Source: Cyclobacterium sp. SYSU L10401
GTDB lineage: Bacteria > Bacteroidota > Bacteroidia > Cytophagales > Cyclobacteriaceae
Reading direction: 5' to 3'
DNA: 64,000 nucleotides
Assembly (NCBI RefSeq): GCF_010993705.1
Contig: NZ_WOFO01000001.1
Span: forward strand, 834,132 to 898,131
In this document: positions 1 through 9,126 of the stretch, one piece after another
Numbering within the stretch: the stretch's first letter is position 1
Layout: each line of letters begins with the position of its first letter
Notes under the pieces: generated by a model
What the model saw: only the letters and a program-made list of their open reading frames with translations
What the model was told of the DNA's origin: nothing
The model's database searches: none
Made by a program: the position numbers and the translations under genes

Positions 1-72
1 GAATTGGAGGATTTGTTGTCAGGTTAAATTGAAATTTTTAATTACATTTAAAATCCACCATTTGAATGAAAT

Positions 73-2139
73 ATGTTTAATAAAACAGTACCAAAAAGCA
101 GCTTCCTGCTACTTTTATTTTCTTTTTTGTGGTTTCACGAATTGCGAGCACAGAAAGATTGGAAGGCGATTCATACTGCGGAAGACCTTTACCAGGCCTA
201 TCCTGAGACGGTTAAGGGGATGTTCGAACACCTGGATTTGACCCATCCTGGTATGGAAGAAGTGAGAGCCACCAAAGAAAAGGGAGAGTGGGTAAATGCT
301 GCAGAAAATTTACTCGATTACTATAAGAAAAGCACCAATGCCCGGGATCTCCGAAAGACACTGCCTGCTTCCACTGACCAAACCATTGCCCAGGCAGACA
401 CCATTTTACAGGACATTTTTACCATTCAGAATGTCAGCGGCAAGGTTCCCCTGCTCCCGGATGGGCATCGGGATTGGTATTATAAAGGACCTAATAATGA
501 CAGGGAGTGGGCCTGGCTTTCCAACAGGCACAGCCAATTGTTACAGGTCATGAATGCCTATTTTGAAACCGGAAACCCAAAATACGCTTCTTATGTGGAT
601 ATGTTTCTCCGGGATTTTATCATCAAGAGCATGCCCTATCCCGGGGAAAAAGGAACGGAATCCATATGGAGGGGATTGGAGGTAGCCGCCAGAGCAAAGG
701 CCTGGTCCAGGGTTTTTTATGGCATGTTGGAAAGTGAACACCTTTCTCCCGCCACCCGATTGTTGGTGCTGAGTAGCTTACCGGATCATGCCCATTATTC
801 CAGGAATTTTCATGGTGGAAATAATTGGCTGACCATGGAAATCTCCGCACTGGCTACGATAGCAGCGTATTTTCCAGAATTTAAGTCCTCCGATGATTGG
901 TTGGATTATGCCATTGAAGCCATGACAGCAAGTATGCGGGACCAGGTATACCCGGATGGGGTTCAGACAGAGTTGGCTTCGCACTATCACAATGTCTCTT
1001 TGCATAATTTTGAACTTTTTAAATCCTTATGTGAAGAGGCAGGCCGCGAACTGCCGGACTATTTCACCCAAACCATAAAGGAAATGTATGGATACATTGC
1101 CAGGGCGGTAAGACCAGATGGCCACCGTATCCTGAATAATGATGGAGACAGGGGAAGTGATAAAGAACTCATTCTGCTTGGTGCTGAAAAATTTGACCAA
1201 CCGGAATGGACTTTTATAGCCAGCAATGGAGCCAGGGGTAGGGTACCAGAAGAAGGCCCTTCTTACTTCTTTCCCTGGGCAGGGCAATTGATTTCAAGAA
1301 GTGGGTTTGATGAATCGGCCCATTGGTCCTTTTTTGATATGGGGCCCTGGGGCAGCGGTCACCAGCACAACGATAAATTGCACCTCTCCGTGTCGGCTTT
1401 TGGCAAGGACTTTCTGGTAGACGCTGGAAGGTTTGCCTATACCGGAGCAGTAGCCGAAAAATTCAGGCCTTACGCCAAAAGTAGCAAGGGGCATAATGTG
1501 TTGCTCATAGATGGAAGTGGACAATTAGCAGGACCAACCCATGCCTCTGAAGCATTGAGCCAGAAATTTGTAAAAATAACACCTGATTTTGATTATGCTT
1601 CCCAAAGTTTTGACCGATTTGAGGAGCTGGAAGGTGAGGTTACCCACATTCGCAGCCTGGTCTATGTACGCGACGAATTCTGGGTGGTGGTAGACCGGGT
1701 AATTACTGACTGGCCCAGAAAAATTACTGCCTTATGGCACTGGCATCCGGAGATTGACCCCGTCCTGAATGGGTTAAAGGTAACAGGCAAAGGGAAAGGG
1801 GGGAATTTGTCAGTCATCCCTGTCGGAGACAAACTTAACTATGAAGTCCAGATGATAAAAGGCCAGGAAAGCCCTGAAATTCAGGGTTGGTACAGCCCGG
1901 AATATAATCTGTATGAGGGTAATGTTGCCAGTACTTACGATTTAAGCGTTGGAAAATCGACGAATATGGTCTGGCTACTAGTCCCTTCGAAAGTGGAAAA
2001 TGCCAGAACTACAGCAAGCATTTTATCTGAGAGCGATGAAATGGTGGAGTTGGAAATAACGAAAGACAACCAGAAATGGCAGTTGATTATTCCCTTTCTT
2101 GATAGTGAATCAGCCCATTTACGAGAAAACAATAAATAA
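73..2139 (+). CDS. Heparinase II/III family polysaccharide lyase, secreted
   Basis: Probable secreted lyase that cleaves uronic-acid-containing polysaccharide by beta-elimination. The protein has 688 aa, with an N-terminal hydrophobic signal sequence ending near residue 27. An alpha-helical toroid follows (about 50-370), then a beta-sandwich heparinase II/III domain (about 390-640). Candidate active-site residues in the expected order are Asn250/Asn251 (NNW), His304-Tyr305-His306 and His430/His432 (GHQHND). This arrangement fits PL12/PL15/PL17-type lyases, but the substrate cannot be read from the sequence. The ATG at 73 is the first in frame with the signal peptide. The gene stands alone and is followed by a hairpin terminator shared with the convergent SulP gene. 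Confident on fold, unsure on substrate. Confidence 0.85.
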   Translation: MFNKTVPKSSFLLLLFSFLWFHELRAQKDWKAIHTAEDLYQAYPETVKGMFEHLDLTHPGMEEVRATKEKGEWVNAAENLLDYYKKSTNARDLRKTLPASTDQTIAQADTILQDIFTIQNVSGKVPLLPDGHRDWYYKGPNNDREWAWLSNRHSQLLQVMNAYFETGNPKYASYVDMFLRDFIIKSMPYPGEKGTESIWRGLEVAARAKAWSRVFYGMLESEHLSPATRLLVLSSLPDHAHYSRNFHGGNNWLTMEISALATIAAYFPEFKSSDDWLDYAIEAMTASMRDQVYPDGVQTELASHYHNVSLHNFELFKSLCEEAGRELPDYFTQTIKEMYGYIARAVRPDGHRILNNDGDRGSDKELILLGAEKFDQPEWTFIASNGARGRVPEEGPSYFFPWAGQLISRSGFDESAHWSFFDMGPWGSGHQHNDKLHLSVSAFGKDFLVDAGRFAYTGAVAEKFRPYAKSSKGHNVLLIDGSGQLAGPTHASEALSQKFVKITPDFDYASQSFDRFEELEGEVTHIRSLVYVRDEFWVVVDRVITDWPRKITALWHWHPEIDPVLNGLKVTGKGKGGNLSVIPVGDKLNYEVQMIKGQESPEIQGWYSPEYNLYEGNVASTYDLSVGKSTNMVWLLVPSKVENARTTASILSESDEMVELEITKDNQKWQLIIPFLDSESAHLRENNK

Positions 2140-2143
2140 AAAA

Positions 2144-2179
2144 AAAAGGACATCTAACCTGAAAGAAAGATGTCCTTTT
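2144..2179. terminator. Bidirectional hairpin terminator
   Basis: Perfect 12-bp inverted repeat (2144-2155 with 2168-2179), core AGGACATCT/AGATGTCCT with a 12-nt loop, an A-run on the left and a T-run on the right. It lies between the convergent lyase and SulP genes, so it can terminate both transcripts. Confidence 0.85.
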
Positions 2180-2186
2180 TAATTTT

Positions 2187-3749
2187 TTAATTTAATACAG
2201 AGGTGTTCTCTTTGTCTATATTGATGACTTCGACAGTGATGTTTTTTTCCCTGGCGTTAATCTGAAAATCTTTGATGACTTCTATCACATCATAATCAAT
2301 GATTTTAGAATTGCTACCATCGATAACGACCTTTTTGTTTTCTCCGACTTGTTTGAGGGTTTTGATTAGGGAACCCTTGTTTAGAAAGCTTACCTCCTCA
2401 GCAAGAATGATATGGATGATGGAATCATCGTCTTCCCTGGAATCTTTGAAAAAGTGAGAATTTTTGTAATTCCGCTTAAGGATGTACACAATACCTACAA
2501 TCATGCCCATACCGATACCTTTTAGCAGATCGAAGAAAATGATACCCAATATGGTTATCAGGAAAGGTAAAAACTGGTCCCAACCTAATTTATACATGGA
2601 TTTAAAAAGAGATACTTTAGCTAGTTTGTAACCAATCACCAATAGTATAGCGGCCAAACTGGAGAGTGGAATCAAATTTAGCAGGTTCGGGATGAGCAAT
2701 ACACTCAGCAACAACAAGACTCCATGGAATATGGCAGACATTTTGGTTTTACCACCTGAATTGATGTTTGCCGAACTTCTTACGATCACTGCAGTAATGG
2801 GCATCCCTCCCACGAAACCATTGACTAAATTTCCTGCTCCCTGGGCCAAAAGTTCCCGGTTTGGCGGAGAAACCCGCTTTTGTGGATCTATCTTATCAGC
2901 AGCCTCCAGGCTTAAAAGGGTTTCCAGACTGGCGATGATGGCAATGGTTATGGCCACAACCCAAACTTCGGGGTTGAATACTCCCATGAAATCTGGGAAA
3001 AACAAATGCTCACCAAGACTGGAAAATCCGGTGATTTCCGGAAGGGTAACCTTATCTTCCGAGTCAATGTAAAGATTAGGGATAACAAATTTAAAAAATT
3101 TATTTACTCCAATACTGAGAAATACTGCCAGCAGGGGTCCTGGTATAAATTGCAGATAGCGGTGGTTTTTAATGGCCGGTTTATCCCATAAAATTAAAAT
3201 TAACAAGGAAACAACTGCTATAATCACTGCTCCATATTCAATGGTTTCCTGAAGTGATTGAAGTGCCATTACAGCTTGCAAGTCATTGACCAATGGAATA
3301 AAATCCTCCACCAGTTCGCTTGAGTTGGTGCCAAAAACAAAAGGCAATTGTTTGATGATCAATATAATACCAATCCCAGCCAGCATTCCCTTGATTACGG
3401 ATGTAGGGAAATAATAGCCAATTACCCCTGCCTTGATGTATCCCAGTACCACTTGAATGGCCCCGGCAATCACAAGTGCTGTCAAAAAAAGCTCATAGGC
3501 TTGCAAATCCTCAATGGCATTCAAAACGATGACGGTAAGTCCCGCAGCTGGCCCGGAGACTGCAGTATGGGATCCTGAGAGAAACCCTACTACGATTCCA
3601 CCCACTATACCAGCAATTACACCTGAAAATAGGGGGGCTCCTGACGAAAGTGCAATACCAAGACAAAGGGGAAGAGCTACCAAAAAAACCACTAATCCGG
3701 CAGGTAAATCTGAGCCTAAGTGTGAAAAATATCCTTTTTTATTCGACAT
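2187..3749 (-). CDS. SulP family inorganic anion transporter with STAS domain
   Basis: Inner-membrane transporter of the SulP/SLC26 family, moving sulfate, bicarbonate or a related anion. The 520-aa protein begins with the typical DLPAGLVVFLVALPLCLGIA segment, followed by about 10-12 hydrophobic segments up to about residue 425. A short cytoplasmic STAS-like domain lies at about 435-515. Length is normal for the family. Substrate is not determinable; single-gene SulP proteins in marine Bacteroidota are often proposed to carry bicarbonate or sulfate, but no carbonic anhydrase or sulfate-assimilation gene is adjacent. It is a monocistronic minus-strand gene ending at the shared terminator. Confidence 0.9.
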   Translation of the reverse strand: MSNKKGYFSHLGSDLPAGLVVFLVALPLCLGIALSSGAPLFSGVIAGIVGGIVVGFLSGSHTAVSGPAAGLTVIVLNAIEDLQAYELFLTALVIAGAIQVVLGYIKAGVIGYYFPTSVIKGMLAGIGIILIIKQLPFVFGTNSSELVEDFIPLVNDLQAVMALQSLQETIEYGAVIIAVVSLLILILWDKPAIKNHRYLQFIPGPLLAVFLSIGVNKFFKFVIPNLYIDSEDKVTLPEITGFSSLGEHLFFPDFMGVFNPEVWVVAITIAIIASLETLLSLEAADKIDPQKRVSPPNRELLAQGAGNLVNGFVGGMPITAVIVRSSANINSGGKTKMSAIFHGVLLLLSVLLIPNLLNLIPLSSLAAILLVIGYKLAKVSLFKSMYKLGWDQFLPFLITILGIIFFDLLKGIGMGMIVGIVYILKRNYKNSHFFKDSREDDDSIIHIILAEEVSFLNKGSLIKTLKQVGENKKVVIDGSNSKIIDYDVIEVIKDFQINAREKNITVEVINIDKENTSVLN

Positions 3750-4083
3750 AGTTTAGTTATTTTTTTAGTAAAATCGGTCTTTGCAAGTTGATTGTCTTCC
3801 TTCCTATCCATTAGAAATGAGACTGAAAACCCACAATTTTCTAGTTAAACAGCCAATATTAGCTTTTTTTATGATTTTGATAAGCAAATTTTATGCAAAA
3901 GGGTTCATTTCTACATGGATTTGATAAATAATCTCAGTCATGACCTTTTCCGAAATCCTTTGTGGTTATCTTTTTGAATCACCTGACATGATGACTTTTG
4001 CCTGTTTTTAAGAAATTTAGTTCCATTTTTAAGCAACAAAAGTCAAGTTTTGGCTGGTGAAATCAGGCTTTATTTCCTGGGTT
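3750..4083. other. Intergenic stretch without recognisable gene
   Basis: 334 bp between two minus-strand genes (SulP and purB). Moderately AT-rich, with no open frame resembling a protein, no tRNA and no strong hairpin. It presumably holds the SulP promoter, but I find no clear TAnnTTTG box on the minus strand. Confidence 0.5.
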
Positions 4084-5427
4084 TTACTTACCCGTATACG
4101 TAAAAGGGCTTATTTTGCCCAATTCCTCTTTCACCACATCCTTTACTTCCAGGGTTTCAATAAATGCTTTCAGGGAATTTTGGCTAATTTTATGATGGGT
4201 TCGGGTAAGGGCTTTTAAAGCTTCGTAGGGTTTGGGGTATCCCTCTCTTCTCAAAATGGTTTGTATGGCTTCAGCCACTACTGCCCAATTATCCTCCAGG
4301 TCACTATTGATAGCATCCTGGTTAAGCTCAAGTTTTTCTATTCCTTTTGTCAGGGAACGCATAGAAATCAGCATATGTGCCATAGGTACGCCAAGTACAC
4401 GGAGGACGGTACTATCGGTCAGGTCCCGCTGAAGTCTGCTGACAGGCAGCTTGGCCGAAAGGTGCTCCAATAAGGCATTGGCTATCCCCAAATTCCCCTC
4501 TGCATTTTCAAAATCAATAGGGTTCACTTTGTGGGGCATCGCAGAGGAGCCGACTTCTCCGGCTTTAATGCTTTGTTTGAAATAATTCATGGAAATGTAT
4601 TGCCAAATATCTTTGCTGAAATCCAGAAAAATGGTGTTAATTCTTTTGAGGGCATCCATGTGTGCCGCCAGGTGGTCATAATGCTCAATTTGTGTGGTCG
4701 GAAAGCTTCTTTTCAGGCCAAGCTTCTGAACCACAAAATCACCTGCAAATTTTTTCCAATCAATTTCCGGATAGGCTACATAATGCGCATTCATGTTACC
4801 TGTGGCGCCTCCGAATTTGGCGGCGAAGGGGATGGCATGAATTAATTCCAATTGCCCGTCCAGGCGACTCACAAAAACCTGAAGTTCCTTTCCCAAACGG
4901 GTAGGGGATGCGGGCTGTCCATGCGTTTTGGCCAGCATGGGTACGGCATCCCACTGCAAGGACCGCTTGGCTATTTTTTCTTTTACTTCAAGAATTGCAG
5001 GTAAAATAATTTCCTGAATGCCGTCCTTGTACATCAGGGGAATGGCGGTGTTGTTAATGTCCTGAGACGTGAGGCCAAAATGAATGAATTCGGATACCCT
5101 TTCCAATCCAAGAGTAGCAAATCGGTCTTTGAGAAAGTATTCTACTGCCTTCACATCGTGGTTGGTGGTCTTTTCAATGTCTTTGATTGTTTGCGCATCT
5201 TTTTCTGCAAAATTTTTCTCAATCTCCCTAATGGAATCAAAATGGGATTGTTTTACACTTGACAATTGAGGCAAGGGGAGTTGACAAAGTGCGATAAAGT
5301 ATTCAATTTCAACTTTCACCCTGTACCTTATCAAAGCAAATTCAGAAAAGTAAGCCATCAGGGGACTTGTTTTGGAACCGTAACGGCCGTCAATTGAAGA
5401 AATCGCAGAAAGGGGAGTCAGTACCAT
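4084..5427 (-). CDS. purB: Adenylosuccinate lyase
   Basis: Cleaves SAICAR to AICAR and adenylosuccinate to AMP, each with release of fumarate, in purine synthesis. The 447-aa product aligns by eye with the long E. coli-type PurB: an N-terminus of the form LTPLSAISSIDGRYGSK and the fumarase/aspartase signature SSAMPHKVNPIDFENAEGN in the second half. I chose the ATG at 5427 over an in-frame ATG 30 bases upstream because homologues begin a few residues before SSIDGRY. A TAATTTTG box (minus strand, 5455-5462) lies just upstream and could be the -7 element, though no matching -33 element is obvious. Confidence 0.95.
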   Translation of the reverse strand: MVLTPLSAISSIDGRYGSKTSPLMAYFSEFALIRYRVKVEIEYFIALCQLPLPQLSSVKQSHFDSIREIEKNFAEKDAQTIKDIEKTTNHDVKAVEYFLKDRFATLGLERVSEFIHFGLTSQDINNTAIPLMYKDGIQEIILPAILEVKEKIAKRSLQWDAVPMLAKTHGQPASPTRLGKELQVFVSRLDGQLELIHAIPFAAKFGGATGNMNAHYVAYPEIDWKKFAGDFVVQKLGLKRSFPTTQIEHYDHLAAHMDALKRINTIFLDFSKDIWQYISMNYFKQSIKAGEVGSSAMPHKVNPIDFENAEGNLGIANALLEHLSAKLPVSRLQRDLTDSTVLRVLGVPMAHMLISMRSLTKGIEKLELNQDAINSDLEDNWAVVAEAIQTILRREGYPKPYEALKALTRTHHKISQNSLKAFIETLEVKDVVKEELGKISPFTYTGK

Positions 5428-5511
5428 AGGTTTAGAGATGCTTATTTTGAAGCACAAAATTAATTCTTATTATTGAAATGGCGAGGCTAGGGCTGGAATA
5501 AATTAAAATAA

Positions 5512-5539
5512 AAAAGGCTCCCAAATACGGGAGCCTTTT
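5512..5539 (-). terminator. Hairpin terminator after DUF4397 gene
   Basis: 11-bp inverted repeat (5512-5522 with 5529-5539; core AAGGCTCCC/GGGAGCCTT) with a 6-nt loop. On the minus strand it is followed by a T-rich run. It lies 23 bp beyond the stop of the DUF4397 gene and upstream of purB. Confidence 0.85.
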
Positions 5540-5562
5540 AAAATAAACATTGTTAAAGCGTA

Positions 5563-6297
5563 TTAATAGTTGGGATAGTTTCTGATTAATTGCAGCCGCA
5601 GCGCATCTGCAGAATTGCTCTCTGCCTGTACCTTTCCCCTGATAACCAGGGTATAGATCCTTCCCTCCCGAAGATGGATATCATTGATCCTAGCTAATTC
5701 TTCGCTGCCCTCATCGGATCTTAGTATCAGGTCGGTTTCTCCCATGTCCACGGGGACAAAGTCCGTTATATCCATGAATTCCCTATCATTGATCAATGGA
5801 CCTTCCTGATTTCTTTGGTAAACACTCACATTCGGGATGTCTGAACTAAGGTTGACCAAACGAATCAGGGCCTTACCCTCATCCGGTGTTTCCAGGCTGT
5901 CTTCGGTAAAGAGGGTTTTTACCTGTTCTCCGACTTCTGTCATGAAAAAGGAATAAACCTTTTCTATTTCAAGGGTAACGGTTGTATCCAAAACGGATTC
6001 CTGTGTCACAGGATCTTTGAAGGAGAAATTTCGCTCCCCGGTATAGAAATACCAGTAATCGATGTACTGACCAAAATCAAATGATTTTCGGTCATAAACC
6101 TTGTTGTCTACCTCAATTTTAATTTCATTATTTGCCCGGGTCCCATTGAAAAAGGATACATAGGCAGTAGGAGTATTCTCTAAATTTCCCTCGTCCATAT
6201 CCAGACAAGAAAAGGTAAAAGGGATCGTGACCAGGATCCAGGCCTTTCTCCAGCTGACCCTGCTGCTTTTTAAGTAGTTTAACATTTGTGCTTTCAT
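5563..6297 (-). CDS. DUF4397-type lipoprotein
   Basis: Surface or periplasmic lipoprotein of unknown function, 244 aa. A hydrophobic stretch ends in TFSC at about residues 27-30, a plausible lipobox with the Cys as lipidated residue. The mature part contains the DUF4397-like pattern: a beta-strand with AYVSFFNGT, then a second unit with IRLVNLSSDIPNVSVYQ. These domains are beta-sandwiches common in Bacteroidota secreted proteins. The Met at residue 5 is an equally possible start. It is monocistronic and followed by a good terminator. Confidence 0.7.
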   Translation of the reverse strand: MKAQMLNYLKSSRVSWRKAWILVTIPFTFSCLDMDEGNLENTPTAYVSFFNGTRANNEIKIEVDNKVYDRKSFDFGQYIDYWYFYTGERNFSFKDPVTQESVLDTTVTLEIEKVYSFFMTEVGEQVKTLFTEDSLETPDEGKALIRLVNLSSDIPNVSVYQRNQEGPLINDREFMDITDFVPVDMGETDLILRSDEGSEELARINDIHLREGRIYTLVIRGKVQAESNSADALRLQLIRNYPNY

Positions 6298-6461
6298 TCA
6301 ATAGTTTGGTTTAATCTTGTGTTGCCAATACGCTTTAAAAGGTAAAAGTGCTACAGTAGCAAGGAAAATATTTTAAAACAAATGGAGAACCTAAAAGAGC
6401 GACTGATAGTTAGCATTATGAAATTAATGTTTTGCCTGTAGGTAATTGAAGGCAGGAATGT

Positions 6462-6469
6462 TATTTTTG
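6462..6469 (+). promoter_or_regulatory. Candidate -7 box of ferredoxin reductase gene
   Basis: TATTTTTG matches the Bacteroidota -7 consensus TAnnTTTG and lies 34 bp before the ATG at 6504. No TTTG is found at the usual 19-21 bp spacing upstream, so support is partial. An AGGAG sequence sits just before the ATG, an unusually classical ribosome binding site for this group. Confidence 0.4.
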
Positions 6470-6503
6470 AACGTTAGGAAATAAAAATATAGCCATAGGA
6501 GAA

Positions 6504-7604
6504 ATGTTATTTAATTTATTTAATAGGGATAAGGAAAAACCCCAAAAAAAGGAAGATAATTATTTAACCTTAAGGATCAGGGAAACTGTGATGGAGACAG
6601 CAGATACCATGACCGTTTATTTTGAACAACCCGAACCTTTTCTGGAATACCAGGCGGGTCAGTTTTTAACCCTGATTTTAGAAATAGATGGTAAACAGGT
6701 AAGAAGGTCTTACAGCCTTTGCACCTCTCCATTTGTCGACCCTTTTCCCGGGATTACAGTGAAAAGGCTCAAGGGAGGTCTGGTTTCGAACTACATCAAT
6801 GATCATTTTTTCCCGGGGAAGCGGGTTGGGGTGATGAAGCCTTTAGGCAAATTTGTGACTACGTATCACTCAGAAAATCGTCAGGTTTATGGCATGATTG
6901 CAGGAGGAAGTGGAATCACGCCAATTATGGGTATTGTTAAATCCATTCTGGTAAATGAGCCCCATGCCAAAATTCATTTGCTGTATTGCAGCCGCTCCCT
7001 GGAAATGATCATCTTCCGAGAAGTATTGGAAGACCTTCAGAAAAAATTTCCTGGTAGATTGTTGGTCAGTCATCAACTGAGTCAACCCGAGGCTGAATGG
7101 GAGGGAAGCTGCGGCAGGTTGGATCAGGAGAAGGTAAAACAGTTTTATCTGGAAAATTTCGGGTCTTTTGAGCCAAATCAAAAGTTTTTCATTTGTGGCC
7201 CGGAGGGACTCATGGAAACCAGCCGGAATGCCTTGCAACAGCTCAGTATACCTGGAGAGGCAATCCTGACGGAGAGTTTTTATCTGGACAAAGAGGAAGA
7301 CAATCCTGAGGCCGATTTGGGGGATGTCATCAGCCGACCTGTGAAAATTATTTTGGAGGGTGAAGAATATGCCTTCGATGTGGGCCCTAAAAAAACCATC
7401 CTGGAGGCTGGCCTGGATGAGGGTTTGGATATGCCTTACTCCTGTCAAAGCGGCTTGTGTACCGCCTGTATGGGAAAATTGATTTCTGGAGAAGTGAAAA
7501 TGGATGAGGATGCCGGTTTGAGCGAGCAGGAAATCAAAGCAGGATACATCCTCTGTTGCTCTTCCAAACCTGCCGGTTCGGATGTAGTCATTCAAATTGA
7601 ATAA
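6504..7604 (+). CDS. PaaE-like ferredoxin--NAD(P)H reductase with 2Fe-2S domain
   Basis: Cytoplasmic flavoprotein that passes electrons from NAD(P)H through FAD to a C-terminal plant-type 2Fe-2S cluster. 366 aa, three domains in order: FAD-binding barrel (about 20-120, with RRSYSLCT), NAD-binding domain (about 125-245, with GGSGITPIMG), and ferredoxin domain (about 275-360) with cluster ligands in a C-x4-C-x2-C ... C pattern (CQSGLCTAC and later LCC). This is the architecture of PaaE/HmpX-type reductases. No phenylacetate genes are nearby, so the partner is unknown. Its stop overlaps the start of the next gene (TAATG), indicating translational coupling. Confidence 0.9.
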   Translation: MLFNLFNRDKEKPQKKEDNYLTLRIRETVMETADTMTVYFEQPEPFLEYQAGQFLTLILEIDGKQVRRSYSLCTSPFVDPFPGITVKRLKGGLVSNYINDHFFPGKRVGVMKPLGKFVTTYHSENRQVYGMIAGGSGITPIMGIVKSILVNEPHAKIHLLYCSRSLEMIIFREVLEDLQKKFPGRLLVSHQLSQPEAEWEGSCGRLDQEKVKQFYLENFGSFEPNQKFFICGPEGLMETSRNALQQLSIPGEAILTESFYLDKEEDNPEADLGDVISRPVKIILEGEEYAFDVGPKKTILEAGLDEGLDMPYSCQSGLCTACMGKLISGEVKMDEDAGLSEQEIKAGYILCCSSKPAGSDVVIQIE

Positions 7605-8110
7605 TGGATAGGGATTTACTGATTTTGAAGTTGAAGAAAGATTTCAGGCTTTTGGAGACCAAGGTATTGCTATTGATTGCAGTTCCCTTGCCCCTTTTCT
7701 CCTTTGCCTACTTGTATACCAGTAGTGGCAACCTGCAGTTTGATTTGCCAGTTTTCCCTCAGATATTCAGTCATTTGATATTTGCAGTGGTTATATCATT
7801 GTTGTTATTCCAGTATTTTGCCTTTCAAAAGAAGGTAGGTCCCATAAGGAATAGTCAGGCTTCATTGAATGAAAAAGTGATGTGTTATGGCAAGGCCACC
7901 TATGCGAGGTATTGGCATTTATTCTGGGTTGGTATACTGAGTGCAACAGGCTTGTTTTTTTTCGATAATCAGGTGTTTACCATTGCTTATGCCCTGAATT
8001 TGATATTTATTTCTCTCGGAAAACCTACTCCAGACAGGATTATCAGAATCTTGAAATTGAAAAAAGAAGAAAAGGAAATGGTCTATCAGATCAATCGAAG
8101 GGAAAACTAA
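7604..8110 (+). CDS. Small integral membrane protein, unknown
   Basis: 168 aa. Four hydrophobic segments are visible (about 21-38, 53-70, 104-122 and 124-138), with a basic, Lys/Glu-rich C-terminal tail. I do not recognise a family. The ATG overlaps the stop of the ferredoxin reductase gene by one base (TAATG), so the two are very likely co-translated. It may help a membrane-linked redox function, but that is only inference from position. Confidence 0.75.
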   Translation: MDRDLLILKLKKDFRLLETKVLLLIAVPLPLFSFAYLYTSSGNLQFDLPVFPQIFSHLIFAVVISLLLFQYFAFQKKVGPIRNSQASLNEKVMCYGKATYARYWHLFWVGILSATGLFFFDNQVFTIAYALNLIFISLGKPTPDRIIRILKLKKEEKEMVYQINRREN

Positions 8111-8163
8111 ACCCGGCTAATGCCATGGAGACGAAGAGGAAACGCCAACGCATTGGCCGGGTT
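8110..8163. repeat. 13-bp stem-loop between convergent genes
   Basis: Inverted repeat of 13 bp (8110-8122 with 8151-8163; outer arms AACCCGGC/GCCGGGTT, inner five pairs including one G-T). It encloses a 28-nt loop and begins on the last base of the membrane-protein stop codon. No T-run follows on either strand, so it is not a textbook intrinsic terminator. It may still stop or stabilise the transcripts of the two convergent genes. Confidence 0.6.
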
Positions 8164-8189
8164 ATGAAAATGGATGCCTGCCCTATTTG

Positions 8190-9107
8190 TCAAATGGGCT
8201 GAATCACGATGTTTCCTGAGCTGATCTTGCCTTTTATCGTAGGGTAATTTCCGTTCCGAATAACCAGTGATTTGGATTTGGATTGTTGGTTTATCCGGAT
8301 ATTTCCGGAGCCAGCCTGCAGGTCAAAATTATAGGTTTTGAAATCACTTGGCGTGCTGATTTGAATATTCCCGGATGAGCCACTTAATTGGGTAGATTTT
8401 CCTAAACCTGCATGATTGGCTTTGATGTTACCGGAGGTGATTTCTAACCGGCCCAATTCACCTATATTCTCAAGGCGCATGTTTCCGGAGGTAAGGCTGG
8501 CATTCAAAATTCCTGCCACCTCCTGGGCTTTTAACTGCCCGCTGGTAGCCTTGAAGTCTACATCCCCCTCAATATTTGATAGGGAGGCATTGCCAGATGT
8601 CAGCCGGCAGGAGACATTTCCACTGATTTTTTGCAGGTTTAGGTTTCCCGAACTTCCTTTTATCCAGATTTTCCCTGCCAGGTTTTCTACATTGACTTGG
8701 CCTGAGCTGATTTCAAGGTGAGTCTCACTGGCGTCGACACCTGATACTGCTAACGTGCCCGAACCACTTTTTATATCCAATAGCAGGTTGGTAGGCCCCT
8801 TCAGATGGATGTGTTTTTTAGAATTCCAATTTCCCTTTGGAGGGTTATAGGCGATTTTCAGGGTGTTGCCTACCGTTACCATTATCAGGGACTTGTCAGT
8901 AATTTCATTTTCTCCCAACAAAGCATTAAGAGAGATTTCTTTCAGTCCTTCCTGGCCTTCATATTTTATGGGGATGCCACTGGATTTAATTTCTAGTTTT
9001 TGTATCCCTGAAAATGACTTTTCTATCAGTTCCTGGGCCTCTATGGACATCAAACCCAGGAAGAGCAGGAGCAGAGTTAATGTGCTGAGCTTTAAATTAT
9101 TTTTCAT
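8190..9107 (-). CDS. Secreted DUF4097/GIN-domain-like beta-repeat protein
   Basis: 305 aa with an N-terminal signal sequence (cleavage probably after EAQ, about residue 25). The rest is a ladder of short beta-strands in which SSGN, TSGN or TSGQ recurs about every 17-20 residues. This is the right-handed beta-helix pattern of DUF4097/DUF2807 ('head GIN') proteins. Such proteins are exported to the periplasm or outer membrane; their biochemical role is unknown. It is the last gene of the operon that starts with the ECF sigma factor, 19 bp after the outer-membrane barrel gene. Confidence 0.75.
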   Translation of the reverse strand: MKNNLKLSTLTLLLLFLGLMSIEAQELIEKSFSGIQKLEIKSSGIPIKYEGQEGLKEISLNALLGENEITDKSLIMVTVGNTLKIAYNPPKGNWNSKKHIHLKGPTNLLLDIKSGSGTLAVSGVDASETHLEISSGQVNVENLAGKIWIKGSSGNLNLQKISGNVSCRLTSGNASLSNIEGDVDFKATSGQLKAQEVAGILNASLTSGNMRLENIGELGRLEITSGNIKANHAGLGKSTQLSGSSGNIQISTPSDFKTYNFDLQAGSGNIRINQQSKSKSLVIRNGNYPTIKGKISSGNIVIQPI

Positions 9108-9126
9108 GAATGAGTATAGGTTTAAA

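Noticed and set aside
6870-7595. 241-codon minus-strand frame inside the ferredoxin reductase gene
   Set aside because: Lies antisense to a clearly identified enzyme with intact FAD, NAD and 2Fe-2S motifs; composition is that of a reverse-complement shadow.
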